DNA of 64,000 nt, taken from NCBI RefSeq assembly GCF_017566145.1, contig NZ_JABFCL010000001.1, forward strand, positions 186,001 to 250,000, given 5' to 3'. Below the pieces are notes generated by a model that did not search any database, was not told the DNA's origin, and saw only the letters and a list, made by a program, of their open reading frames with translations. Position numbers and translations under genes: made by a program. Position 1 is the stretch's first letter, and every line of letters begins with the position of its first letter. The DNA comes from Bittarella massiliensis (ex Durand et al. 2017) (GTDB lineage: Bacteria; Bacillota; Clostridia; Oscillospirales; Ruminococcaceae). Positions 50,149 to 58,716 of this stretch are shown here, piece after piece.

Positions 50149-50703
50149 CTAGATCTCCATGATCTCTTTTTCCTTGGCCTTGGCCGCGGCCTCGGTCTTG
50201 TCGCAGTAGGTGTCGGTGAGCTTTTGAATCCCCTTCTCCAGGTCCTTCAGGTCGTCCTCGGACAGCTCGCCCGCCTTCTTCTGGGCCTTGAACTTGTCGA
50301 TGGCGTCCCGGCGGATGGAGCGGATGGCGACCTTGCACTCCTCGGCCAGCTTGTGGACCGACTTGACGATCTCCTTGCGGCGCTCCTCGGTCAGCGGGGG
50401 GAAGGCCATGCGGATGACCTTGCCGTCGTTGTTGGGGGTGATGCCCAGGTCGCTGGCGAGGATGGCCTTTTCAATGGCTTTGAGGATGGAGCCGTCCCAG
50501 GGCTGGATCAGCAGGGTGCGGGCGTCGGGGACCGAGACCCCGGCCATCTGGGCGATGGGGGTGGGCACGCCGTAGTAGTCCACCGTCACCTTGTCCAAAA
50601 CGGCGGGGTTGGCGCGGCCGGCGCGGATGGCGGCAAATTCGCCCTCCATCACGCTGATGGATTTGCCCATCTTCTTCTCGTAAACTGCATACTCTTCTCT
50701 CAT
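50149..50703 (-). CDS. frr: Ribosome recycling factor
   Basis: A 184-residue protein of typical RRF length. The conserved N-terminal helix EYEKKMGKSISVMEGEFAAIRAGRANPAVLD is followed by VDYYGVPTPIAQMA, RTLLIQPWDGS, and the C-terminal helices with FPPLTEERRKEIVK and RSIRRDAID. It splits post-termination ribosomes with EF-G. The start ATG 50703 follows a GGAGGTAGC-type site. It lies 62 bp after pyrH, as in most bacteria. Confidence 0.96.
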   Translation of the reverse strand: MREEYAVYEKKMGKSISVMEGEFAAIRAGRANPAVLDKVTVDYYGVPTPIAQMAGVSVPDARTLLIQPWDGSILKAIEKAILASDLGITPNNDGKVIRMAFPPLTEERRKEIVKSVHKLAEECKVAIRSIRRDAIDKFKAQKKAGELSEDDLKDLEKGIQKLTDTYCDKTEAAAKAKEKEIMEI

Positions 50704-50765
50704 GAAAAGCTACCTCCTGTGGGGCGGCAAAGCCGCCCGGTTATTTTCAGTGGGATCTCTCGCCG

Positions 50766-51476
50766 CTAGTCCTCGCTGACGAGGGTGCCAATGTCCTCGC
50801 CGCAGAGGGCGCGGACGATGTTGTAGGGATCGCTCAAATCAAAGAGCAGGATGGGGAGATGATTGTCCTTGCAGAGGGAGGCGGCGGTGGAGTCCATGAC
50901 CCCCAGGGAGTCGGCCAGCACCCGGGAGAAAGAGACCCGGTCGAAGCGGACGGCATCGGGGTATTTTTTGGGGTCTTTGTCGTAGACCCCGTCCACCATG
51001 GTGGCCTTGAAGATGACCTCGGCGTTGATCTCGGCGGCGCGCAGGGCGGCGGCGGTGTCGGTGGAGAAGAAGGGGTTGCCGGTGCCGCAGGCCAGAATGA
51101 CCACCCTCCCCTTTTCCAGGTGGCGCACCGCCCGGTTGCGGATATAGGGCTCGGCCACCTGCTGCATGGGCAGGGCCGTCTGCACCCGCACCGGCACCCC
51201 CTGCTGCTCCAGGCTGTCGGCCAGGGCCAGGGCGTTGATGACGGTGGCCAGCATTCCCATGTGGTCAGCCCGGGTGCGCTCCATCTCGCCGCTGGAGCGG
51301 CCCCGCCAGAAGTTGCCGCCGCCCACGACGATGGCCACCTGGCAGCCCAGTTCGGTACACATCTTGATATTTTTGCAGATGTCGGTGACGATGTTGTAGT
51401 CGATCCCCATCTTTTTATCGCCTGCCAGCGCCTCGCCGGACAGCTTTAACAGGATTCTCTTGTACTTCAGTTCCAT
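50766..51476 (-). CDS. pyrH: UMP kinase
   Basis: A 236-residue hexameric bacterial UMP kinase. [64 protein letters not shown] and [14 protein letters not shown] are all present. It phosphorylates UMP to UDP, feeding the same pyrimidine pool as Udk in this window. The start ATG 51476 is preceded by a promoter (51516-51545). It is the first gene of the operon; rpsB and tsf, often just upstream of pyrH, are not here. Confidence 0.97.
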   Translation of the reverse strand: MELKYKRILLKLSGEALAGDKKMGIDYNIVTDICKNIKMCTELGCQVAIVVGGGNFWRGRSSGEMERTRADHMGMLATVINALALADSLEQQGVPVRVQTALPMQQVAEPYIRNRAVRHLEKGRVVILACGTGNPFFSTDTAAALRAAEINAEVIFKATMVDGVYDKDPKKYPDAVRFDRVSFSRVLADSLGVMDSTAASLCKDNHLPILLFDLSDPYNIVRALCGEDIGTLVSED

Positions 51477-51515
51477 TGCTTCTCACACACTCCCACCCAG
51501 TATATTTCAAACTAT

Positions 51516-51545
51516 ATTCTACTCTATTTGCGGCATCAATGTAAA
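51516..51545 (-). promoter_or_regulatory. Promoter of the pyrH operon
   Basis: In the minus direction TTTACA (51545-51540), 18-bp spacer, TAGAAT (51521-51516), about 40 bp upstream of pyrH. An overlapping TTGATG/TATAGT pair, spaced 17, is also possible. Confidence 0.7.
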
Positions 51546-51630
51546 GGGAAAGCGTCCAATTCACAAATCTTTTTCATCCGCCCCAGGGCCCCTCCGCGGG
51601 GCTGGGCTTGTCCCCTCTCCCCGGGGCCGC

Positions 51631-51663
51631 AAAAGGGGGAAGGCCCCCGCAGAGGCCTTCCCC
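51631..51663 (-). terminator. Terminator after spoVM
   Basis: In the minus direction a perfect GGGGAAGGCC/GGCCTTCCCC stem (51636-51645 with 51654-51663), then CTTTTG. Confidence 0.82.
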
Positions 51664-51666
51664 GCT

Positions 51667-51750
51667 TCAGTTTTGCTCGGGTTTGATCTTAAAAATCTTC
51701 TTCAGAATTTTCGACATGAATTTGGAACTCTTGATCACGACCACCTGCAT
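51667..51750 (-). CDS. spoVM: Stage V sporulation protein SpoVM
   Basis: A 27-residue peptide beginning at ATG 51750 with AGGAGG 8 bp upstream. The sequence MQVVVIKSSKFMSKILKKIF plus seven more residues matches the pattern of clostridial SpoVM: a short beta-prone start, a KSxKF turn and a basic amphipathic helix. SpoVM sits on the outer forespore membrane, senses its curvature and anchors SpoIVA, the base of the spore coat. The gene lies at the end of the priA-to-thiN run, where Bacillus also has spoVM near thiN. It is too short for default gene finding. Confidence 0.88.
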   Translation of the reverse strand: MQVVVIKSSKFMSKILKKIFKIKPEQN

Positions 51751-51765
51751 CAAAAAAACCTCCTG

Positions 51766-51909
51766 TCAATTCTGCATCAGCAACCCCAAGGCAATGAGCA
51801 CCAGGGCGATGGCGATGACGGCGGAGCCAGCGGTGAGGCAAAACGACAGCAGCAGCCCCGCCCCCAACGTCACCATCATGAGTTTGATGACCCTGTTCCT
51901 GCCGCGCAT
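51766..51909 (-). CDS. Small membrane protein between thiN and spoVM
   Basis: A 47-residue peptide starting at ATG 51909 and ending 15 bp before the spoVM start. After a basic MRGRNRVIK N-terminus, nearly all remaining residues are hydrophobic: LMMVTLGAGLLLSFCLTAGS and AVIAIALVLIALGLLMQN, enough for two short or one long membrane helix. The upstream GGTGAG is a weak ribosome-binding site. I do not know a named family. Tight coupling to spoVM suggests it may be made at the same time, possibly in sporulation, but that is inference. Coding is supported by position, frame and composition, not by homology. Confidence 0.6.
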   Translation of the reverse strand: MRGRNRVIKLMMVTLGAGLLLSFCLTAGSAVIAIALVLIALGLLMQN

Positions 51910-51966
51910 CCGCCTCACCGCCCTTTCCGCTGTTGTACCAGTATATACAAAAGGGCCGGCGGGGGT

Positions 51967-52593
51967 TCACTCCCTGGCCAAAACAGCCAGCAAACACCCC
52001 TTTTTGACCGCTGCTTTGCAGCTTTTTCCGGTGATCTCATTGCTGACGCCCAGGGGGAAATCGGGGGTCAACAGGTGTTCGCGCAGGGGGTATTTGACCC
52101 CTTGCAGGGTGACCCCCGCCGCCTCCCCCCCATAGGCGAAGAAGGAGAGGTAGCGGTAGTCCTCCCGGGCGATCTCCCGCTCCTCCTCCAACAAAAAGAA
52201 GATGCGGTGGCGGTCGTCTTGCAGGCAGCCGTCGGCCCCCTGCCCCTTGAGGAAATAGAGGCTTTGCAGGTTGGCCAGGGTGTGGTCCAGCCGCCCGCCG
52301 GTGCAGCCCAGCAGCAAGAAGTCCCGGTAGCCCAGGGCCAGCCCCTGCTTGAGGGCAATGTGGGTGTCGGTGTCGTCCTTCACCGGGTCAAAGACCACCA
52401 CCTCCACCCCTTGCGGGGGACTGCTGGCCGAGTCCAAGTCCCCCATCACCAAGTCGGGGGCCAGGCCCACCCGGCGCAGGTGGTCGATCCCCCCGTCAGC
52501 ACAGATGACATAGTCCTGGCTGGGGTCGATCAGCCCCAGGACCCGGTCGCTCTCCAGGGGGGCCGCCCCCACCACCACGCAGCGCTCTTTCAC
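51967..52593 (-). CDS. thiN: Thiamine pyrophosphokinase
   Basis: A 208-residue enzyme that adds diphosphate from ATP to thiamine to give thiamine diphosphate. Signatures are VICADGGIDHL, PDLVMGDLDSAS (Asp ligands for Mg2+), DKDDTDTH-like FDPVKDDTDTHIALK, LLLGCTGGRLDHTLANL, and the C-terminal beta-domain with GVSNEITGKSCKAAVKKGCLLAV. The start is GTG 52593 with GGAGAGAAG upstream; the longer open frame overlaps the gap after rsgA and has no start site. It lies 65 bp after rsgA; Bacillus has rpe between the two, which is absent here. Confidence 0.93.
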   Translation of the reverse strand: MKERCVVVGAAPLESDRVLGLIDPSQDYVICADGGIDHLRRVGLAPDLVMGDLDSASSPPQGVEVVVFDPVKDDTDTHIALKQGLALGYRDFLLLGCTGGRLDHTLANLQSLYFLKGQGADGCLQDDRHRIFFLLEEEREIAREDYRYLSFFAYGGEAAGVTLQGVKYPLREHLLTPDFPLGVSNEITGKSCKAAVKKGCLLAVLARE

Positions 52594-52658
52594 CGCTTCT
52601 CTCTCCTCTCTCACATCAGTCGGGGCCGCCGTCGCCCGGCGGCCCCAACCCAGATAGA

Positions 52659-53552
52659 TTACGTTTTTTTGCCGCCCTCCAGCTCCCAGGGGGCGATGTC
52701 TTTGACCGCCTCGTAGAGGGCGCAGTAGCTCTCGTGGCGGCTGGGGGGAATCTCCCCCGCCGCCACCGCCGCCAACACCGCGCACCCCTTTTCGCAGGTG
52801 TGGGAACAGCCGGTGAACTGGCAGTCGTCCAGATGGGGGACCATCTCCCGGAAGGTATAGGGCAGCTGTTCCTTCATGATCTGCTCCTGCCGGTGCAGCT
52901 GCACGTCGGAAAAGCCAGGGGTGTCGGCCAGGTAGCCGCCAAAGGGCAGGGGGTAGAGTTCCACCTGGCGGGTGGTGTGCCGCCCCCGGCCCAGCTTGTC
53001 GCTGATCTCCCCCGTCTCGATCTCGGGGGTGAAACCCAGGTGGTTGATGAGGGTGGACTTGCCCACCCCCGAGTTGCCGCAGAAAGCCGAGACCTTGCCC
53101 TGCAGACAGCGCTCCAGCGGGGCGCGCCAGTCGCCGGAGCGGTAGTCTGCCTCCAGGACGGGGAAGCCCGCCTTTTGATAGATGGCGGCGACGCGGTCGG
53201 CATCCCCCATGTCCAGCTTGGTGAGGACGATCACCGGCTCCACCCCCTTGTACTCGGCGATGGAGATCAGCTTGTCGAGCACAAAGAGGTTGGGCGCCGG
53301 GCTGCAGGCGCTGACCACGAAGAAAAACTGGTCGATGTTGGCCACCGGGGGGCGGATGAAGCTGTTTTTGCGGGGGAGGATCTCCTCCACCCGGCCCCCT
53401 TCCCCCTCGGGGGTAAAGAGGGCCCAGTCCCCCACCAGGGGCTTGATGTGCTGGTTGCGAAAGGCCCCCTTGGCCCGGCAGGCGTAGGTCTTGCCGCCGC
53501 TCTCGACGTAGTAAAACCCGCTGATGGCCTTGCAGATGAGTCCCTTCGGCAT
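52659..53552 (-). CDS. rsgA: Ribosome small subunit-dependent GTPase A
   Basis: A 297-residue circularly permuted GTPase. An N-terminal OB-fold is followed by the GTPase motifs in permuted order: VLTKLDMGD (G4), FCGNSGVGKSTLINHL (G1), RGRHTT (G2) and ADTPGFS (G3). The C-terminal zinc motif is CQFTGCSHTCEKGC. RsgA checks late assembly of the 30S subunit, often under control of PrkC-type kinases in Firmicutes. It starts 1 bp after the prkC stop, so the two are coupled. Confidence 0.96.
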   Translation of the reverse strand: MPKGLICKAISGFYYVESGGKTYACRAKGAFRNQHIKPLVGDWALFTPEGEGGRVEEILPRKNSFIRPPVANIDQFFFVVSACSPAPNLFVLDKLISIAEYKGVEPVIVLTKLDMGDADRVAAIYQKAGFPVLEADYRSGDWRAPLERCLQGKVSAFCGNSGVGKSTLINHLGFTPEIETGEISDKLGRGRHTTRQVELYPLPFGGYLADTPGFSDVQLHRQEQIMKEQLPYTFREMVPHLDDCQFTGCSHTCEKGCAVLAAVAAGEIPPSRHESYCALYEAVKDIAPWELEGGKKT

Positions 53553-53553
53553 C

Positions 53554-55611
53554 TTACCCCTTCACCTCTCCGCCGGCGTTCCCGCCCTGGGCCGCCGACT
53601 GGCTGGAGGAGGGGGTGGGCGCGGGTTTGAAGTCACCAGAATGGTCACTCCCTGGAACCAGTTCAGCCTTTCCAGTCGCAAAATTTACTTTATACTCCTG
53701 ATAGTTCTTTCCATCTATTTTGACTGTAACTGTAACTGGCATATCGCTTTCTAGTCCGGAAACTGTCATTTGCTCGCTCTTAGCCTTGCTTGGCAAAACA
53801 TTTTTATTGACCTTTTCAGTACCATCAATATAGATTGTCAAATTCACACTATCATCAATTTGTGTCGGCAAAGGAATTGAAAAACTAACCTTTACAGGCT
53901 CCTTCGGCCCCTTGCTGATCTCGATGTTGACGATGGTCCCCGCGTCCACCTCGGTGCCGCTGGCGGGGTCCTGTCCCACCACAATGCCCTTGGGCTTGTC
54001 GCTCTCCACCTCGGTCACCTTGCCCAAAGAGAGGCCGACGCCCTTGAGAGCCGACTCAGCGCCCGCCTTGTCGGTGCCCGAGAGCAGCGGCACCTTCACC
54101 TGCTCCTCGGCGTCCTCGTCCTGGCTGACGTAGAGGGTGACCTCATCCCCCTTCTGCACCTCGGTGCCCTTGGCAGGACTGGTCTCGATGACAAAGTTCA
54201 CCGGCACGCTGTCGCTCTTCTTGTGCTCGATGATCGGTTTGAGACCCTGCTTGCGCAGCGCCGCCTCGGCGGCGGAGGCCTCCATCCCGTAGACATCCTG
54301 CACCACCAGCACCTCGGGGCCCTGGCTCAGGTGCACCTCAATGGTGCCGTTTTTCTTCATTCGGGCGTTGCCCTTGGGGCTCTGCTCGGCGATCAGCCCG
54401 GCCTCAATCTCGTCACTGAAGACCGGGTCCCCCTCCTTGTACTTGAAGTCGGGGTACTTGGCCTTGGCGTCCTCCAAGCTCATCCCCACCAGGTTGGGGG
54501 CGGCGACCCGGCCGCCGAAGATGCCGGTGGAGAAGATGGCCATCCCCCCGATGAGAAGCATGGCCGCCACCAAAAAGGCGCTGGCGATCCCGGCGAGGAT
54601 GGCCATGTTGTTGCGGCTGCCGTCGTCTTTGTAGAAGATGGAGAAAAACCCCTTCTTCTTTTTCTTCTTAGCGCCCTTTTTCTCGGGGTCGGGCTCCTCC
54701 TGCTCGGCGCGCACCTCCTTGATGGCGTCCACGTACTTGGTGGGCTCGGAGTCCACAAAGTACTTGTACTGAAAGCTGATGGAGGGGTTGCGCTTGAACT
54801 CCTCGATGTCCGAGAGCATCTCAGAGGCGGACTGGTAGCGCCGGTCCACATCCTTCTGCATGGCCTTGAGGGTGATCTCCTCCAGCCCCTCGGGGATGTC
54901 GGGGTTGAGCTGGCGGGGGGAGACCGGCAGGTCGGAAATCTGCTTGATGGCCACCGACACGGCGGTGTCCGCCTCAAAGGGCAGCTGGCCGGTGAGCATC
55001 TCGAAGAGGATGACCCCAGCCGAGTAGAGGTCGGCCTTGGCGTCGGTCTCGTCGCCGCGGGCCTGCTCGGGGCTGATGTAGTGCACCGAGCCGATGGCGC
55101 GATCGGTGATGGTGCGGTTCTCGCTGCGGGCAAAGCGGGCGATGCCGAAATCCATCACCTTGAGGGAGCCGTCGGGCAGCAGCATGATGTTTTGGGGTTT
55201 GATGTCCCGGTGGACGATGCCCCGATCGTGGGCGTGCTGCAGGGCCCGCAGGATCTGGGTGATGAAGTGGACCGCATCCTTCCAGGGGAGGACGTCCTTT
55301 TGCTGGATGTACTCCTTGAGGGTGATGCCGTCGATGTACTCCATGACGATGTAGTTGACCTTCTCGCTGAAACTCACGTCAAAGACCTTGACGATGTTGG
55401 GGTGCGACAGCAGGGAGATGGCCTTGGATTCGTTTTTGAACCGGCGCAGGAACTCGTCGCTCTCGGCGAATTCGTCCTTGAGGATTTTGACGGCCACGGT
55501 GGTGTGTTCCAGCAAATCGGTGGCCTTGTAGACGTTGGCCATCCCGCCGATGCCGATGAGTTCCTCCACCAAGTAGCGGCCGTCCAGCCGTTTTCCAATG
55601 TACTTGTCCAT
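53554..55611 (-). CDS. prkC: Ser/Thr protein kinase with PASTA domains (PrkC/Stk1 type)
   Basis: A 685-residue membrane kinase. The kinase domain (about 10-275) has GIGGMANVYKA, Lys42, HRDIKPQN, DFGIAR and SPEQARG; a Lys/Glu linker, one transmembrane helix (about 345-370) and three extracellular PASTA repeats follow, then a C-terminal domain (about 565-660) and a Ser/Pro/Gly tail. PASTA repeats sense muropeptides or lipid II and control growth, wall synthesis and spore germination. The start ATG 55611 has GGGGGAGAG upstream. The stretch coding for residues 570-657 (about 53640-53905) is AT-rich, near 37% G+C by hand count over 53701-53880, unlike the rest of the gene and genome. PrpC, the cognate phosphatase, is just upstream. 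Confidence 0.95.
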   Translation of the reverse strand: MDKYIGKRLDGRYLVEELIGIGGMANVYKATDLLEHTTVAVKILKDEFAESDEFLRRFKNESKAISLLSHPNIVKVFDVSFSEKVNYIVMEYIDGITLKEYIQQKDVLPWKDAVHFITQILRALQHAHDRGIVHRDIKPQNIMLLPDGSLKVMDFGIARFARSENRTITDRAIGSVHYISPEQARGDETDAKADLYSAGVILFEMLTGQLPFEADTAVSVAIKQISDLPVSPRQLNPDIPEGLEEITLKAMQKDVDRRYQSASEMLSDIEEFKRNPSISFQYKYFVDSEPTKYVDAIKEVRAEQEEPDPEKKGAKKKKKKGFFSIFYKDDGSRNNMAILAGIASAFLVAAMLLIGGMAIFSTGIFGGRVAAPNLVGMSLEDAKAKYPDFKYKEGDPVFSDEIEAGLIAEQSPKGNARMKKNGTIEVHLSQGPEVLVVQDVYGMEASAAEAALRKQGLKPIIEHKKSDSVPVNFVIETSPAKGTEVQKGDEVTLYVSQDEDAEEQVKVPLLSGTDKAGAESALKGVGLSLGKVTEVESDKPKGIVVGQDPASGTEVDAGTIVNIEISKGPKEPVKVSFSIPLPTQIDDSVNLTIYIDGTEKVNKNVLPSKAKSEQMTVSGLESDMPVTVTVKIDGKNYQEYKVNFATGKAELVPGSDHSGDFKPAPTPSSSQSAAQGGNAGGEVKG

Positions 55612-55627
55612 TCTCTTCTCTCCCCCT

Positions 55628-56353
55628 TTAACCGATGAGCACGGCGGTGGCGTTGTCGCTGCCGCCCCGGGCGTTGGCCGCCTCGACGAGGGCGGCGGTG
55701 GCCTGGAAAAAATCTGTCTCGCGCACAATCTGCAACATCTCTTCGTCCTCCAGCGGGCCGCTGATCCCGTCGGTGCAGAGCAGCAGCATCTCCCCCTCTT
55801 CCAGGGGGACCTCCTCGTAGTCCACATCCACATTGCGGGCGATGCCGACGGCCCGGGTGATGATGTTGCGCTTGGGGTGGGTCTTGGCCTCTTCTGGGGC
55901 GATCTGCCCCTGCTCCACCAGCACCTGCACCATCGAGTGGTCCTTGGTCAGCTGAACGATCCCCCCGGGCCCCAGCTTGTAGGCCCGGCTGTCCCCCACG
56001 TGGGCGATGTGGGCAAACCCGCCCTTGAGCACGCAGGCCACCACGGTGGTCCCCATCCCCGCCAGGGAGGGGTCCTCCTCGATGCGCTGGCAGACCAGGG
56101 CATTGGCCCGGTTGACGGCGGCAATGAGGAAGTTTTTCACCGTCTCGGCGCTGTACTCGCCCGAGAGGGAACCGGCCGACTCCTCAAAGGAGTCCACCAC
56201 CACCCGGCTGGCGATGTTGCCCCCCACAGCGCCGCCCATCCCGTCGCAGACGCAGGACCAAATGGTCCCGTCCGCCAGGGCGCCGGACTTGGCCGCGTCC
56301 TGATTTTGGTCGCGCACCAGCCCTTTGTCGGTATTCGATACAATTCGCAACAT
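55628..56353 (-). CDS. prpC: PP2C-type protein phosphatase (PrpC/Stp1)
   Basis: A 241-residue metal-dependent phosphatase. The metal-binding Asp residues are in RDQNQDA, VCDGMGG, HVGDSRAY and NATAV regions, and KTHPKRNIITRAVG and LLLCTDGISG are the remaining family motifs. It removes phosphate from Ser/Thr targets of PrkC, the next gene. The start ATG 56353 has AGGAGG upstream. Gene order prpC-prkC-rsgA is the same as in Bacillus. Confidence 0.95.
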   Translation of the reverse strand: MLRIVSNTDKGLVRDQNQDAAKSGALADGTIWSCVCDGMGGAVGGNIASRVVVDSFEESAGSLSGEYSAETVKNFLIAAVNRANALVCQRIEEDPSLAGMGTTVVACVLKGGFAHIAHVGDSRAYKLGPGGIVQLTKDHSMVQVLVEQGQIAPEEAKTHPKRNIITRAVGIARNVDVDYEEVPLEEGEMLLLCTDGISGPLEDEEMLQIVRETDFFQATAALVEAANARGGSDNATAVLIG

Positions 56354-56365
56354 GGCGTTTTCCTC

Positions 56366-57394
56366 CTAGTTGTGCTGCTCTTGTCTGCGCAGCTGACCGC
56401 AGGCGGCGGAGATGTCGGCCCCCAGGGTCCGCCGCACTGTGGCGTTGACCCCCTGGCGGACCAGCCGCTCCTGAAAGGCGCGAATCTCCCCCTCGCTGCC
56501 GTGGGTGTAGCCGGTCTCCTCCACGGCGTTGACCGGGATCAGGTTGACGTGGCTCAAAAAGCCCCGGCAGAGTTGGGCCAGCCGGTCGGCGCAGGCCGGG
56601 GTGTCGTTGACCCCGGCGATGAGGGTGTACTCAAAGGAGACCCGCCGTCCGGTCTTCTCGGCATAGTAGCGGCAGGCGTCCAGCAGCTGGGCGATGTTGT
56701 AACGCCGGTTGACCGGCATCAGCCGGTCCCGCATCTCGTCGAAGGGGGCGTGCAGGCTGATGGAGAGGGTGATGGGCAGCTGCTCGTCGGCCAGCCGGCG
56801 GATCTGGTCGCAGAGGCCGCAGGTGGAGAGGGTAATGTGCCGGGGCGAGAGGTCGATTCCCTTGGGGCTGGTGACATTGGCGATGAAGCGCAGCACCTGC
56901 TCGTAGTTGTCCAGCGGCTCGCCGATGCCCATGAGCACCACGTTGCCGATGCGCTCCCCCAGATCGCGGGAGGCGGTGTAGATTTGGGCCAGCATCTCCC
57001 CGGCGGTGAGGCTGCGGACAAAGCCCGCCAGGGTGGAGGCGCAGAAGGAGCAGCCCATCTTGCAGCCCACCTGGGTGGAGAGGCAGATGGAGAGGCCGTG
57101 CTTGTAGCGCATCACCACCCCCTCCACCATCTCGCCGTCGCGCAGGCGAAAGAGGTACTTCACCGTGCCGTCGAGCTGGGAGACCAGCTTGCGCTCCACG
57201 GCGGCGGTGGCGATGAAGCACTCCCCCGCCAACTGCTCCCGCAGGGCGGCGGGGAGGTTTTTCATCTCCGCAAAGGCGTCCGCCCCCTTTTTGTGCAGCC
57301 AGTCAAAGAGCTGGCCCGCCCGGTACCGGGGCTGTCCCCACTGGGTGAGGCGCTCCTCCAGCTCCCCCAGGGAGAGCCCGCGAATGTCTGTCAT
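56366..57394 (-). CDS. rlmN: 23S rRNA (adenine2503-C2) / tRNA methyltransferase RlmN
   Basis: A 342-residue radical SAM enzyme with the 4Fe-4S motif Cys111-x3-Cys115-x2-Cys118 (CKMGCSFC). MGIGEPLDNY, LSTCGLCDQIRRLA, SLHAPFDEMRDRLMPVN and LIAGVNDT follow, and the C-terminal Cys in SAACGQL is the second catalytic residue used for the covalent RNA intermediate. It methylates A2503 of 23S rRNA and A37 of some tRNAs. The start ATG 57394 has GGAGGAG upstream. It lies between rsmB and prpC, as in Bacillus. Confidence 0.95.
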   Translation of the reverse strand: MTDIRGLSLGELEERLTQWGQPRYRAGQLFDWLHKKGADAFAEMKNLPAALREQLAGECFIATAAVERKLVSQLDGTVKYLFRLRDGEMVEGVVMRYKHGLSICLSTQVGCKMGCSFCASTLAGFVRSLTAGEMLAQIYTASRDLGERIGNVVLMGIGEPLDNYEQVLRFIANVTSPKGIDLSPRHITLSTCGLCDQIRRLADEQLPITLSISLHAPFDEMRDRLMPVNRRYNIAQLLDACRYYAEKTGRRVSFEYTLIAGVNDTPACADRLAQLCRGFLSHVNLIPVNAVEETGYTHGSEGEIRAFQERLVRQGVNATVRRTLGADISAACGQLRRQEQHN

Positions 57395-57411
57395 TGGCCA
57401 TTCTCCTCCGC

Positions 57412-58716
57412 TCATTTTACTCGCCTGCACTTGGCTATAAAGAAGCCGTCGGTCCCTGTCTTGTGGGGAAAGAGGGTGAGGGTCTCCTCCTCCTTCACCG
57501 CGCCGGGGCAGGCCGGTTGGATGGGAACGCGGACAAACCGCCCGTCGTCCCGCAAAAACTTGCCGAAGACCCCCTGGTTCTCCGCCGGGTTGAGAGTACA
57601 GGTGGAGTAGACCAGCTCGCCCCCCACCCGCAGGTGCCCGGCGGCGTTTTTGAGAATCTCCAGCTGCAGGCTGGGCAGGTCCTTCACCTCGTCGCGCTGT
57701 TTGTAGCGCAGGTCGGGCTTTTTGCCCATCACCCCCAGCCCCGAACAGGGCAGGTCGCAGAGAACCCGGTCCGCCTCCCCCACCGAAAGGGGCTGCCTGG
57801 CGTCGTGCACCTGGGCGCGCACAGAGCAGAGGCCCAGGCGCTGCGCCCCCTCGGCGATGAGGGCGGCCTTGTAGCCCTGTAGGTCGCAGGCGTAGAGCTC
57901 GCCCCTGTCCTCCATCATCTGGGCCAGGGTGAAGCTCTTGCCGCCCGGGGCGGCGCAGAAGTCGATCACCCGCTCCCCCGGTTTGGCCCCCAGGGCCAGG
58001 GCGCAGTACTGGGAGGAGAGGTCCTGCACGTGAAAGAGCCCTTCGTCAAAGCCGGGCAGGTCGGGCACCCGGCCCGCCGCCTCCAACCGCAGGGCGTTTT
58101 CGCAGCCAGTCTCGGCGGCGGAAATCCCCGCCACCCGCCACCGGGCCAACAGGGCCGCGGCGGTGGTCTTTTGGGTGTTGACCCGCACAAAGGTGGGGAA
58201 TTCGCCCGCAAAGGCCTCTAGCAGGGCCCGGCAGGTGTCGCCGCCGTAGCGCTTTTGCCAGAGCTTTACAATCCAGGGTTCCACCGAATAGCGCACCGAC
58301 AGGTCCTCCCCCTCGTAGAGGGGCTTCCCCTCCCGCAAAAAGCGGCGCAGCACGGCATTGCAGAGCCCGGTGGCCCCGATCTGGCGCAGAGGGCCGGCCA
58401 GCTTCACCGTCTCGTTGACGGCGGCGCTTGGGGGAATGCCGTCGCAGAAGGCCAGCTGATAGAGCCCCAGGCGGAGGATGGTGCGCACCTGCACCGAGAG
58501 GGGCCGCCCCCCGCAGAGCCGGTCAATGGCCTCGTCCAACCGGTATTTACAGCTGGTGACGCCGTAGACCAGCCGGGTGGCCAGAGCCCGCTGCCGGGGC
58601 TCCAGCCCGCTCCTGTCCAAGGCCTGGTCCAACACCGCCCCGGCGTAGCCGCCGGTCTCCACCCGGCAGAGGGCTTTGGCGGCCACCAGCCGCTCACTCG
58701 TCTGTCTGTCAGTCAT
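57412..58716 (-). CDS. rsmB: 16S rRNA (cytosine967-C5)-methyltransferase
   Basis: A 434-residue protein with an N-terminal NusB-like RNA-binding domain (AAKALCRVETGGYAGAVLDQAL, LGLYQLAF) and a C-terminal SAM-dependent m5C methyltransferase: VIDFCAAPGGKSFTLAQMM, DLPCSGLGVMGKKPDLRY and YSTCTLNPAENQ hold the two catalytic cysteines (PC and TC). It methylates C967 of 16S rRNA. The start ATG 58716 has ACGGAGG upstream and overlaps the Zn peptidase gene by 8 bp. Gene order matches Bacillus (fmt-rsmB-rlmN) except for that insert. Confidence 0.95.
   Translation of the reverse strand: MTDRQTSERLVAAKALCRVETGGYAGAVLDQALDRSGLEPRQRALATRLVYGVTSCKYRLDEAIDRLCGGRPLSVQVRTILRLGLYQLAFCDGIPPSAAVNETVKLAGPLRQIGATGLCNAVLRRFLREGKPLYEGEDLSVRYSVEPWIVKLWQKRYGGDTCRALLEAFAGEFPTFVRVNTQKTTAAALLARWRVAGISAAETGCENALRLEAAGRVPDLPGFDEGLFHVQDLSSQYCALALGAKPGERVIDFCAAPGGKSFTLAQMMEDRGELYACDLQGYKAALIAEGAQRLGLCSVRAQVHDARQPLSVGEADRVLCDLPCSGLGVMGKKPDLRYKQRDEVKDLPSLQLEILKNAAGHLRVGGELVYSTCTLNPAENQGVFGKFLRDDGRFVRVPIQPACPGAVKEEETLTLFPHKTGTDGFFIAKCRRVK

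Noticed and set aside
40833..51476. The pyrH-frr-uppS-cdsA-dxr-rseP-ispG-polC gene order as a novel system
   Set aside because: This order is standard in Firmicutes; it is reported as annotation, not as a discovery.
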